DNA of 64,000 nt. It comes from Himantopus leucocephalus (Eukaryota > Chordata > Aves > Charadriiformes > Recurvirostridae). Below the pieces are notes generated by a model, which searched no databases, was not told the DNA's origin, and saw nothing but the letters and a program-made list of their open reading frames with translations. The position numbers were made by a program, and so were the translations under genes. The stretch lies in NCBI GenBank assembly GCA_003993805.1, contig RSEF01000003.1:63817343-63881342 (forward strand), written 5' to 3'. Below, piece after piece: positions 35,001 through 46,396 of the stretch; position 1 is the first letter of the stretch, and every line of letters begins with the position of its first letter.

Positions 35001-38000
35001 AAAGGTGACATTCTGGCACCACAGAGTTCAAATTCCTTAAATTTTCATGTGATAGAGCTGCATCTAATTTTCTTGAGCTCATTTGTGTTTCTGCAGCTTG
35101 CAGAACCAAGCTGCAGACACCACATGGACACAACTCCAGAAAATCTGAGTCAATTCAGTGGGGCACATTGCAAGATCTGTGTTGACTATATTGATAGTTG
35201 TATTCCTCTTTACCACCCTGGTGCTATCTCTGCCCATGCCTGGAGAGAGCTGAATGGGTGCCTAAGCAGGTCTTTTCTGAGGATTCAGCCGTAACATGGG
35301 CCATTCTCCCACTCCAGAGCTAATGTCAAGCCAAAAGCCAGTACTCGTCTGCAGACTGCTGCCTTTCCAGGTGCTGCAGAAGGCTTTTCTTCAGCCGTCA
35401 TGGCTCTGAAGCTATGTAAATGCTCAAAGACTTAATCTTCTCCATTGCTTTCTGATCTTTTTCACATTTTGCCTTCAAGTTTGTGCAACCCAAAGTGCAA
35501 TAGGGCTGATGGGTTGGGGAGATGCAAATGGCCTGCAGAGGTGACCCTAAATCTGAAACCTTTGAAAATCAGGATTTTCGTGTTGAAATCACTAGTTAGG
35601 AAAACAAAACAAAAGAAAACCCCACCCCATCCCCCCTCAAAGGTGAATCATTTGTTGAGAGCATCTTCCGGGGTGATAGATAATTGCTATCCGTTCTGCC
35701 TCCAAAGCAGCTCAAATCAGCCTGGTGACATTTGTCACAAACGGAGGCAGTTATTAATAGGCTGCATACTTACAAGACTTCTTTACAATGCAAATTGCTT
35801 CTTACTGAGCTGCCTTTATCTCAGCTTTTGGGCCATTTTATCCATATATTTCTGACATCTCACTCAGTAATGGCATCTGAATACCCTTAGAGGAAAGAGG
35901 AGTGAAAACCCAGTGGATTCCATAGCTCGGGAGCTCTGGACGTGTTCCAGCAGGGATGCAGGATGCTAATCCAGCAAAGGTTAGAAGGCCCTGGAGCGTC
36001 CCTTATTGGTAAACCAATTACCAGGATAAGTCCCAGAATATAGCCAATATACTTGTCATCCAACGCTCACTACTGGAGGAGAACAAGAGGTTTGTACCCA
36101 TCCACTCGGCAACGCTGAGTGAATAAGTTTAATATATCTGGATTTCAGAGATGCTTTGGCAAATGTAGAATGGGGATCACTTTGTCTTCTTTTCAGCATT
36201 GTACAAAATTTATATTTTTAGCATTTGAGTTCAAAACTAATTTTTCAGGAATTTCCTGGCTTTAAGCCTCTCAGTTTGAAAAATAATCAGTAAAACATTA
36301 AGAAAGGCTGAGAGAACTTAACAGGGATGGGGACAGCTGTGAGCTGTTGCTGATGTCCCGTGTTGATCGCTGTTTTTATCCTCAGTGTCAGAAAGAAATG
36401 CAGATAGGAGAGAACAAATACAATGCAGCCTCCAAACAAAATACGTAAATGCAAATCAGCGTATAACAGTAGCAGTGACCCAGGAGCAAGCGCTTGCTAG
36501 GGACTAGAGGCTTTCAGAATCTCAGATGAGATTTAAAATCAAATTTCTGAGCTCTTCTTGTCAATAATGGATTAATGAAGCGAATAGACGCACTGTGTAT
36601 ATTATGGGAAGATGTCAGAAATGTAAGTACTGAAATCCTGGCTGCATTTTTGTGCGCAGCACTATATACTGAGTTGCTCTAAGAACTGAGCTTTTGTTTT
36701 TCTGAAAACATGCCCCCACACTGAAAAATGCCCCTATATTTATACACAGATGAAATTAGACTTACTGCAATATGTATATTGTATAAACAGACTCTGGTAG
36801 CTCTTGCGGTCAGAAGTGATTTAGAAATGCAGATTACTGTTATTATTAATAACTATGATCATGACCAGCTGGGGTTTCTAACCCAGGACACGCTAGTCCT
36901 GGCTGTCTATTACTAATGTATGTGTCCCGATCATTATCTTATAAAACAGCCAACCAAAGTGCTATACTGCGTGTAGGAAATCATCCCCTCTGTGCTGCTA
37001 AGTGAACTAAACGCATAGGTACCATTAGTCCTCCATTATGTACTCTTCCAAGTACAATTAAGTGCAGACAGGGTCTAAAACTGGGGCCTGTTGTTTTTCC
37101 CAAGTGCGTGATGTAGGTGTCGTTGGCTTATTATGCCCATTTTCATTCTTGGGTTTTTTTTAAAAAAATGCTAAATGGTCTCATTAAAACCTCATAGAGA
37201 AAATGTATTCATCCTACTGAAATATTTTTGGGCTTTTCCAAAACCAGTAATCAGAGTCTGAAGACAGTCATCTGCTTTGCTAATGGACCACAGTTACATG
37301 TGTAATTGATTAATTAAGGGAAGAAAATCACTGCTGAGACTAAGGGAGGAATCCACAACTTTAGCAGGCATTGAAGTGAAATAGCAGCTCCTCCTGGGCA
37401 AAGCAGCCAAGTTTGTTTCAGGTATTTTTATCCTCTTTATACTGCTCCACCTTTTCTATATGGGTTCTTAATTGGTATCCCAGTGTTTGCTGTGTGGGTA
37501 ATAAATAGGAAAAACAACAAACACTCCAAGCCTCCTTTTCCAGCTGGCAGAAAGAGCATAGTTTGATTGAGTTTTAGCATGTGTGTGTTTTTTTCTCCCT
37601 GTAGTCGTTCACCTTCTTTGTGTGCGTGAGCAATTGTGTACGTGTAAAGAGGCAACAGAGGGAACTCAAACAAATAGGCTCTTTGGCAAGCTTTGGGTGA
37701 GCATGGTGATGTCTGCTGTTCTTTGCAAGCTGTGTTGTCATGATTTACCTCCTGTGAAGGTTGTGCCTCCTGCCTCGCTGCTCGTTTTACCAGTTTGGAG
37801 CTTCACCGGTGCCTTGTAGCTGTTTCACAGGGCCCTGGCTGAGGAGAGATTCCACACGTAGCAAGAGCCAAATATAAATATCTCGGCAGATATTTTGAAC
37901 AGGGGAAATGGTACAAAGTAGAGTCATCTCTGGTGAGCCCATGGTGAGTGTATTGCTAGGCAGATGAATTGTGCTCCATGGGAGGTCTTTTAAGGCATAA

Positions 38001-40210
38001 GACTTCTTCAAGAGTGGAAAGAAGTGGGACACTGAGGGATGCTGTCTGCAGGTGGCACGGCGAGCACTGGGGTCTTGCTGCCTCCACATAATACCTGACC
38101 TGAGAGACTCCTTGCACTCTGAAAGGATTTTTGGGTGTTTTCAGTGATATGGGCCCTCGTGGCTGCATACAAGAGAAAAGACAATATAGGCTTAAACGTT
38201 TCCTGTCACCAAATCGATTGCTTTTCTATGGCTCTCGTACACCTCCCATTCTGGGTGTGTTATCTTGATCTTGCACAAAGCTTCAGGCAGATCCAAAGAT
38301 CAGGCAGAGTTTATAGCAGGTTAGAAAGAGCCACAGAGTGCTGAAAATTGATGAAAAGCCCTCAAACTATCTATAGATAAACATCTTGAGCCCTCTAATA
38401 GCCGAGCCATTGGCAGTTCAGCCAGGCAGCCTAACCAAAGCCAATTTTAATAGTTAGAGACTGAGCTGTTCAGCTTGCTCTCTTCATCTGCCCATTAGAC
38501 ACCTCACATTAGGCATTGTCACCCCATTTGTGCAATGGTCAACGAACTTCTGGAGAAGAGATGGCTCTTACGAATACCACAGACAAATTTTCTTCAGGCC
38601 AGAAACAGGCAGTTTTAGTTATTTTATGTTCTTGAGGATACGTAGACTACAGTTAGAGTTTTGTAGTCCTCACCCCCTGTACTCTGGCATAGGGCCTTTC
38701 ATAGCCAGTCCACCATACATCCTCCAGGAGGTTATTTCTGCTGTTGAAATGAACTGCTTGTGTTAGTGATGAGTTATCTCAGTTGGTCATGAAGAGTCAA
38801 GATGATAACTGAGATACTGAATGGTTTCCACACAAATCATCTCATTAGATGATGACTTTCAAGTGTTAGAAATTGTAGGCAAGCAGCTACAAAACAGCAT
38901 CCCTAGGTTACCTTCAGGTTTTGTAACGTAAATTTAGATTTTAGGCAGATAAAGTTAAATATATGGAAGTTGTCTGGGTTTTATAGCAGCTGTGAGGAAT
39001 TGCTACCCTGGAAACTTTAAAAGCAGCATTTTTGTGCATTTATTCCTCAGAGCTTTTGTGTTTTTTGAGAGCCAATTGAGCCTTCTCCTCTCAGCTTCCT
39101 TGAACTTTTGCTTGTGAGTGGCAAAGATCTGAAGTCAGGTGCATTTTCTTAACTGCTCCTGAAGGCATTTGCCCCTAACTACTAGGAACATCTGTAACAA
39201 GCAGCTTTTTGGAGGTCATTTAGGTCTGCATTGCTATCCAGTGCCATATAAAGATTTGACAAAGCACTACTCATCTGGGCTGAATTTTAAGCATGACGTT
39301 AACTGTGTTTAGCTCTGCTTGCTATCAGTGGGGCTTACAATGGGTTTTAAATATTTCACTGAATAGGGATGGATTCAAGCAGGTGCTTATTGTTAAGCAT
39401 GCACATAAGCACCTGACTGATTCAGGACCTAAGAGAGATAAATAGAGAGAGTTACAGAGCAGCTGGTATCTTTGCCTTCCTATCAGTGCAATTTCCATTC
39501 AGTGAGCAGGTGAAGAGGGAAAGGAATCAGAAAAGAGAAAAAATAGATTAAATTAAAGAAGGGAGACAAATAGGTGTTGGTTGGGTCATGGGCATGTTTG
39601 GAGTGACACATGGAGTCCTTTTGACAGATCTCCTTGTATGGATGTGTCCTTTCTGAGGGGCAGGCTATCTTACGGTTGTGAACGATAGCCTAATAGAAGG
39701 ATCATCAGGATAAGTGCAATCTTATTCATAGTTCATAAACTAGCAGAGCAGAAGCTCCTGGTCTTCTGATTTATGTCAGCTTTGAGACCAAGCCAGAAAA
39801 CCTGTTATTATGGAGCAACTTTGTATGTATGTGCATGCACGCGGTGTCTGTGTATGCAAAACCCGTCATTGTCAGACACAATAATGGCATTTTACTGGAA
39901 AGAAATTAAACTTCCCTTGTCTTTTGGGGTTTTGATTCATCTTCGAGAGGCAAAACTGAGGGGGCTGCTGCCACCTCAGCTTCACTGACTTATGACTGAA
40001 GCTTATTTTATTGTAGATTTTGTTTTCTTACACATTCAGATGACAACATGGTTGAGAAGGGAGAGAGCAAGAGTGACATCCAGAATTCCTGGGTTTTCTT
40101 AAGGATTATGTAGTTCGTCTGTTGTTTGATCTCTCTCAAACAATCCTGGGTTTCCTTTTTACCTATAAAATGAGAATAGTGATCCTTCTCTACCTACCTA
40201 AGAGGCCCCA
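29091..40210. other. Intergenic, no gene recognised
   Basis: The interval starts with a GC-rich patch (29120-29300) beside the CTCF-like motif. The rest is AT-moderate unique sequence with scattered chance open frames. The longest (35445-35855 on +, 31928-32332 on -) have no recognisable domain, start context or splice structure. A POU octamer ATGCAAAT occurs at 35788-35795. Confidence 0.6.
29120..29133 (+). promoter_or_regulatory. CTCF-like binding motif downstream of SV2B
   Basis: CCAGAAGATGGCAG fits the CTCF core CCASYAGRKGGCRS at 13 of 14 positions. It is about 2.4 kb past the proposed SV2B poly(A) site and at the edge of a local GC-rich stretch (29120-29300). The motif is seen; occupancy is inference. 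Confidence 0.45.
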
Positions 40211-40385
40211 GAGAATCACAGAATGGTTTGGTTTGGAAGGGACCATCCAAGACCATCTAGTCCAAAACCCCTGCCATGGGCAGGGACATCTTTCGCTAGA
40301 TCACATTGCTAAAAGCCCCATCCAACCTGACTTTGAACACTTCCAATGATGGGACATCCACAGCTTCTCTGAGCATCCTGTTCCC
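40211..40385 (-). mobile_element. CR1 LINE 3'-end fragment
   Basis: The + strand reads gagaatcacagaatggttt, then ggaagggacc, ccatctagtcc, gccatgggcagggacatc and ccatccaacctgactttgaa. This is the reverse complement of the well-known 3' end of avian CR1 retroposons, so the element is in minus orientation. It is 5'-truncated after about 175 bases, as most CR1 copies are. Confidence 0.9.
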
Positions 40386-40530
40386 GCATTGCACATATGT
40401 GTAATTTTGAGGTTTTTCTGCGGCTCTAGGATAGTAATGGTAGCTCTGTATTGAATTATCACTTCTCCCTTCTCTGGATGGGAGTTTATTTCACACACAC
40501 ATACACCATTCAGTTCATGCTCTTATCTGT

Positions 40531-40786
40531 TGGAAATATTTAGCCCTCTTATGATACCCAACCCAATTCAAAGAAATCAATTCATTCAGGCTTGTGAAGA
40601 CAATGATACTGCAGAAGGAAAATAAATGAGTAATGGATGCTTAGTNGTGGAAATATTTAGCCCTCTTATGATACCCAACCCGATTCAAAGAAATCAATTC
40701 ATTCAGGCTTGTGAAGAAAATGATACTGCAGAAGGAAAATAAATGAGTAATGGATGCTTAGTCTATTGGATGANTCTATCGGATGA
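40531..40786. repeat. Direct 115-base duplication around single-N joins (likely false duplication)
   Basis: Copy 1 (40531-40645) and copy 2 (40648-40762) differ at two bases and flank the N at 40646. A second N at 40774 separates a 12-base near-copy (tctattggatga and tctatcggatga). Both have the signature of end-to-end contig joins. Confidence 0.85.
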
Positions 40787-43280
40787 CGAAAAGCTAAAGT
40801 GTTTTAAACACTGATTTATTACCACTGAGACTAGTAATGGGATTTAGGGGCAGGAAGGACTGAAGCTTCTGAGTTAGTTCATTTTCTTGCTGACACTTCC
40901 ATTTTTCTGGTTGAAGGCCCAAGGTTTGCATCAGTCGGTTAAAGTGGACAGTGTCTGTAAGGCACAGCAGACAGGCTGTAGGACAGCTACGTAAAAACTG
41001 CAGCCTGTAGAGACCCACATTCTGCCGCTATCCAAAGACAGACTAAAGGTAGCATGAAAGTTCCTCGGACTGAAGACTAGATCAAGAGAAAACAGAATGG
41101 AGGGTAAGAAAACAATGAAGTGAGAGCAGTGAGCACGACGGGCAGGGACATCTGCAGAGCCGCCTCTGCAGTCCCGATTTGCAGAGGGTAATCATGGCAA
41201 ACTTTTAGTTCATCCTCATGCAATTAAGATCTGCTGCAACAGACATTGTTTTTGGTTTTCTTGGAGCTGTTCCAACCTTCAGAGACCAGCCTGGTAGCAT
41301 CTCACATGCGTTTGATACAGTGTGGGAATGCCTGAGTCTCAGGGAAAAGAGAGCATGAATCCTGGGCTAAATTTGAAAGAGAAGCACTTTGCTAGCACAG
41401 ATATAGCTGCTGTAGCTTCCCCTGGTAAACTGCCCTTTCAGGAGCAGGTCTTCTTTCAGATCCTCTGCGGAGGTAAATGCAGAGATTTTCTGGCATTACT
41501 CTGTCTTCTGTAGAAGGTTTCAAAAGTGCAGACGAGCACTGAACCATTTTACAGCCCTGACTGTCCCAGCACATTGACAAAGATTAGCGATGCTTTTCTG
41601 GCCTTTCTTTAGGTCGAGAACAGTCTCCTTTGTGGCCCTGACACTGTTCAGTAGATCTAGGGGAGACATCCACCCAAACTCGAGCTCGGCACAGGGATTT
41701 GGCAAAAGCAGCAGGGACACAGATGCCTGAAAGTTGAAGACTCCCATTGTTGTCTGACTCTTTATCTGCTGTTTAAGAAATGATGCAGTTACAAAGTATT
41801 TGTATGTTGATGGTAACCTTCAAAAGCAGAGACTATATGAAATATTCAACTTTGTCATTACTTACTGCAGTAAAATGCAGTGAAAGTGCCCAATTCCCCT
41901 CTAAGCTCCTCATCCCTTCATTGTGCCTTCCTCACCATCCTGCGAAGCACAACAAATTAACAGCTGAAAGGGTTAGATCATAATAATGTCCCAGTGGAGA
42001 AATTCCTAAAGCAGTCAGTCACATTAGTGTAGCTTCCTGGGCTCAAGCATGGGATGCTGCCTACTGCAAATACCATTTTCTTATACTTACTTGACACATG
42101 CAAAATGAAGTGCTAGACAACATGCTTAGCTACACTAAATGGATTTCATTGAATAACATCAACTTTTACCCCCCTTTGCTTTCATTATTTCCCTACCAAA
42201 GTCATTATACATAGGAATGGATTATTATTTTGCAAGTAGGAACCAGAGAAAAATCTTTTGGAAAATGTTGTCTTTCCCCAATTTATTTAACTGAGTTTTG
42301 CTTTTGGATAGAGGGCTTTGGGCTAGGAACTGTCAGTGAGCATACACAGAGGAACATATTTTTGTGTTCCTCTCTCCCGTGAAATGTGCAGGAGTCATTA
42401 CCAAGAGGCACGCAAGGAGAGCTGGTCCCACTGGGAGGTACCACAGGGCGGCTTCCTTCTGGGCTCACTGCTGCTCCTTCGAGGTTCTTATGCCCAAAAC
42501 CCTGTTCTCAGCGATGGCTCAGAAGTAAAACACTTACAAGTCAGGAAACGCGTTATTAAGTTTTACTTGTCAGCTTTAAGTCTGATGCTGGTGTTGCTGC
42601 CTTAAAGCACGCTCCTCCTTCTTGCCATTGCTTTAATTGTTTTATAGTCAATGGATCTGAAAACAGCAGTCAGGCCATCAGGGACCATAACCGCTGCTGC
42701 TACACCAAAATCAATGAAACTTTGTTGGTTTACCCCACTGGAGCTTTGGGTCATCTCTTGCGTTTGTCCCAAGCCAGCCAGGTCTCTGGGTTTCTATATC
42801 CATCCTGAACTGGCAGCGCGTGGCGGACGTCTGATGTCTGAAGTGCAGTGCATCCAGTGCAGTGCCTCGCAAACCGAGCCCCTGGAGAGGTACGTTCGTC
42901 TGACAAACATAATATTTGGTATCTGCTAACAAAGAGACTCACTAGAACAGACTGGCCACTTAGGCAGACAAAATATAAGAGATTGTGTTCAATGTACTGT
43001 ATACTGGAGTGCCTTTTTCAGCATATATCCTATTAAATTAACTGGAAATGAGTGTTCATCAGTCTCTAAGGGAAGGAGCCTGGAGCCTTTTCTTTTCTCT
43101 TCACATCAGACATTCATCAGGCCTTTGATCTTACTGCTCGTGACTACATTGGCTTACAGAAAAGGTCAGAAAACAGCTCTGCAAATACAAGTTGGATTTC
43201 CAAGGGCCAAATCCTTTAGTCCTTAGGTGGGAATTTTTCAATAAAATAATAGTCAAATTCAGCAGGTCAATCTTATTCTT
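40787..43280. other. Intergenic, nothing recognised
   Basis: Unique sequence between the single-N joins and the antisense coding-like segment. No repeat family or exon was recognised. Confidence 0.55.
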
Positions 43281-43378
43281 TTTATTCAGTCAGTGCTGTT
43301 GGGGTCGTGTGGAGACTTTAAATTCACCATTGCTTCTCTCTAAAAGCAGGATGAATTCAGAATCAGGGTAAAGTTGTC

Positions 43379-43684
43379 TTATTTTTGCATGCTTAAAACC
43401 TTCAGCTCTTTCCTCTTACTTGAGGCATCCTCTTCAAGAAAATTCACGCTGGTGACTGCCAGATATTCTTCCAGTTTTTGGCAAAGAGCTGAGGATTTGC
43501 TTTATGGAAACTGTCTGGCCTCAGAAATCCTTTCGAATGCTTCTTGGTACTTCTGGTGGACAATGAATCTCTCCTCTGCTTTGGTGACAAGAATATAGAT
43601 ACATCTCGAGCCATTTGCTGTGACTCCATTTGCTTGTAAACACGGAGACAAAGTTCGAGTTTGGCTTTGTTGAAGTGTCTCATT
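43379..43684 (-). pseudogene. Unidentified antisense coding-like segment with terminal stop and AATAAA
   Basis: A minus-strand frame of 102 codons runs from 43684 to TAA at 43379-43381 with one internal TAA. It encodes charged, helix-like sequence such as TKAEERFIVHQKYQEAFERI and, after the stop, QKLEEYLAVTSVNFLEED. An AATAAA on the same strand follows at 43281-43286, about 95 bases past the final stop, as in a terminal exon or a processed pseudogene. An overlapping 97-codon frame exists in another phase. The parent gene is not recognised and chance remains possible. Confidence 0.25.
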
Positions 43685-45267
43685 TTAGTGCCTTTTGTTA
43701 TATGATGCTGTACTATACATAACAGTACTTGGAACAAACCAGACAGTTTTTGTCATAGAATTCTGCTCTGAGGTAGGTGAATCTGAGACAGGGGAATCTC
43801 GACTATGCACTTCGTTGTTGAATTCGGTGGCAGAGAACTTCTGCAGAAAGCAGCCCAGCCCTCCTACTTTCTTTCTCCAATTCGTATTTCTAAAATAGAT
43901 TAAAAGTAAACTCCTGAACCCAGGCTCTGGAGAGAAGCTGAATGCCTTGTTTGCAATCTGCGTGTCCCCAGTATGGGGAGGGAGAGCCATCAGGCTCCCT
44001 GGCAGATGACACCTCCTGCAGTTATGCCACCATAAAGGGGCCCTTCTTGTGCCTTGGAAGCTTTTCCAAGTGATAAATGGTGCTTTTCTGTCTCTCCATA
44101 TCCATCAAAACCTCTTAATGAGTTTGATCGCACTCTGAAAGTGTACCCTTGCCATAGGAGTGAATTAACACCGAGGGGAAAAGTCAGTTTTCTACTAATT
44201 CACATCATTTTTTTTTTCAGTTGTCACATTATCTCCTCAGCTTTAAAATCCCTAATGCTCTGGGTATAAGCTACTGATTAATGACATAAACGTTCAGAAT
44301 TCATTGATGCACTTGTATAAAGCATGAAAAATGCAAGGAAAATCAGACCATCTACAGAGCTTCGCTACTCTACCCTTGAGTCTCTGCGGTGACCTGCACA
44401 AGCAGATGTACTCTGTGGCATGTCACGGGTAAGTTAACAAGGCTGAGAGATTTCAAGTGAAAGTTTGTCACAAAGCTGAAGGAAGAACACTGTAGTGCCA
44501 ACTCCTTCGTTCAAAGTGAGGGCAATCTAGCCCAGTTTCCTTTAGCAAATACAATCCTGGTGATACAGCACAAGGAAGGTTGGCTGAAGGTTTGCTCTGA
44601 AGATCCACAGAGCCTTCAGAGCAACCCTGAAATACTTCCAGAGCAAATCCTCTGGCAAATGCATATTTGCATAAACTTTTGCAATGTTTTTTTCTTCTCA
44701 CTAACTTCTTGCATGCAGAAATCTGCCTAAATCTTTGCAGAAAGCAAATCTAAGGGAATGCAAGCACCGAAACAAGCACTTCTTCCAAGGGAAGAGAGCA
44801 GCACTTCCCAGACTCCAGCCAGAAGCAAAGTGTAAAAGCATAAAGTCCAGGTTTTTGCCTGCGTCCTCCACAGTTAATACTCAGAACAGCATCCAGACTG
44901 TGAGCCACTGCAGGCCACCCTATTGCTGGGCTATACTGCTTTTGTCGGAAAAGAAAACTGAAGGGCAGTGGTACTTGGTCCCCTTATCAGATGCCTCATG
45001 GTTAAACAGCCCTGTCTTGCTTAACTGCTCTAAATTATACTTCTCTTCTGTCACTCTGACTAATGGGCACTGCGGCCATTATTTTCATTTTAAACTAGAT
45101 CCAAACTCAAGTCTCCATAGATGAATAAATGAATTAATTTATTTTATTGCAGTACTCAGTCCTCAATAAAATGTCAGAGGTAAAGTGGGATTATTTTTTT
45201 TTTTTTAATGTTCTCGGGTAGGAATATTCTGGGCATGTGCTGTACGCATGCTTCCTGGGGAAATTAA

Positions 45268-45362
45268 TTATTGTTATTTTATTATCATTACCATTTAACA
45301 CTTGTATGGTGTTTTACATCTTCAAAGCACTTTGCAAACATTTAGCTAATTAATTAAAGTGC
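45268..45362 (+). repeat. Ancient MIR/L3-type repeat tail
   Basis: An attattgttattttattatc run is followed by cacttgtatggtgttttaca and tcttcaaagcactttgcaaa, then a ttagctaattaatta segment. This resembles the old amniote repeat with the block tttacatcttcaaagcgct. It is decayed but keeps its order. Confidence 0.5.
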
Positions 45363-46329
45363 ATTTCATGCAAACTGTTCCATTTCCATCTGGATTTACA
45401 ATCAGCCCTCCTTTATGGTGATATTATGTCACACATAAACTAAACCAAAATAAAAAGCCGGTTGTAGCTAGGAGCAGTAGCTTGCATGGAGCAGTGGGAG
45501 GTGGGAAGTAATGATGCCTCTACAGCTGTCGCCCTCGGCTGGGGTCCTGGCGGCTGCCGTACCGCTCGCTGCTCTGGACAGCCCTTAACACCAAGAGACC
45601 TGCTGCTCGCAGCGAGATGCACACCCAGCGCAAGATTTAGAGGCAACCCAGTGGCCTTATTTCAGAGGAGACTTTTGGAAGTGTTGACGGCCGCCTGTTG
45701 TTAACAGCGTTCCTCCGTCCTGTTTTCATCATGGGATTGACAGCACTTATTTCAGCCTTACCTCAAGTCGGAGTGATGGCAATGTCATCCTCTAAACATC
45801 TCTGTCCTGGAGATGAAGATAACATTCATCGCAAAGACTTTTTTACCCCTGTTAGAGTTCAATGAGGCTTGAAAGACACTGAGTGCGAGTGACTAAATGG
45901 GAACATTGCTTTTGACAATGTGGCATTGGGGAACCTGTGGCTTGTTGGTCAGCCTTCTCCAGGGCCACGTGACAGCTCTGGCTCTGCCTGCCAGCCCGTC
46001 TGTCTCCCACATCAAGCCATTAAAGGCAGAAATGTGCTCAGCCATTTGGATGAGTGGAGGAGACCCAATCCTCGCTGCCCTCGGAAATGCCTTTGCTGGC
46101 TCACAAAGGGCCAGTCCTGGATACCTCCAGAAGAGGCTTTGCCAGTGACTTTGAAATTCTCTACAGCATTTACTAAACAACCGGTCTAATCCCCAGAAGT
46201 ACCAGATACAATTCAGTAGATGCAAATGGGGTCCTAAAATTGAGGAGCTCCCCCTGTCTCAAATAAATGGGGCCAGAGCCATTACTCAACAGCCTAGACT
46301 AAGGACATCTTGGTTTAACTGGCTTCTTG

Positions 46330-46396
46330 CTTCAGCACCAGCTGAAGTATAGTGTATATACTATACGTGTATAGTAGATATATTATATATACACAC
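46330..46396. repeat. Hairpin plus TA-rich imperfect palindromes
   Basis: cttcagc-acca-gctgaag (46330-46347) is a perfect 7-base inverted repeat with a 4-base loop. It is followed directly by gtatagtgtatatactatac, a near-palindrome, and a TA/CA run. Confidence 0.75.

Noticed and set aside
35445..35855. 136-codon plus-strand open frame
   Set aside because: Composition is not protein-like and no family is recognised; it overlaps sequence that looks more like noncoding regulatory DNA.
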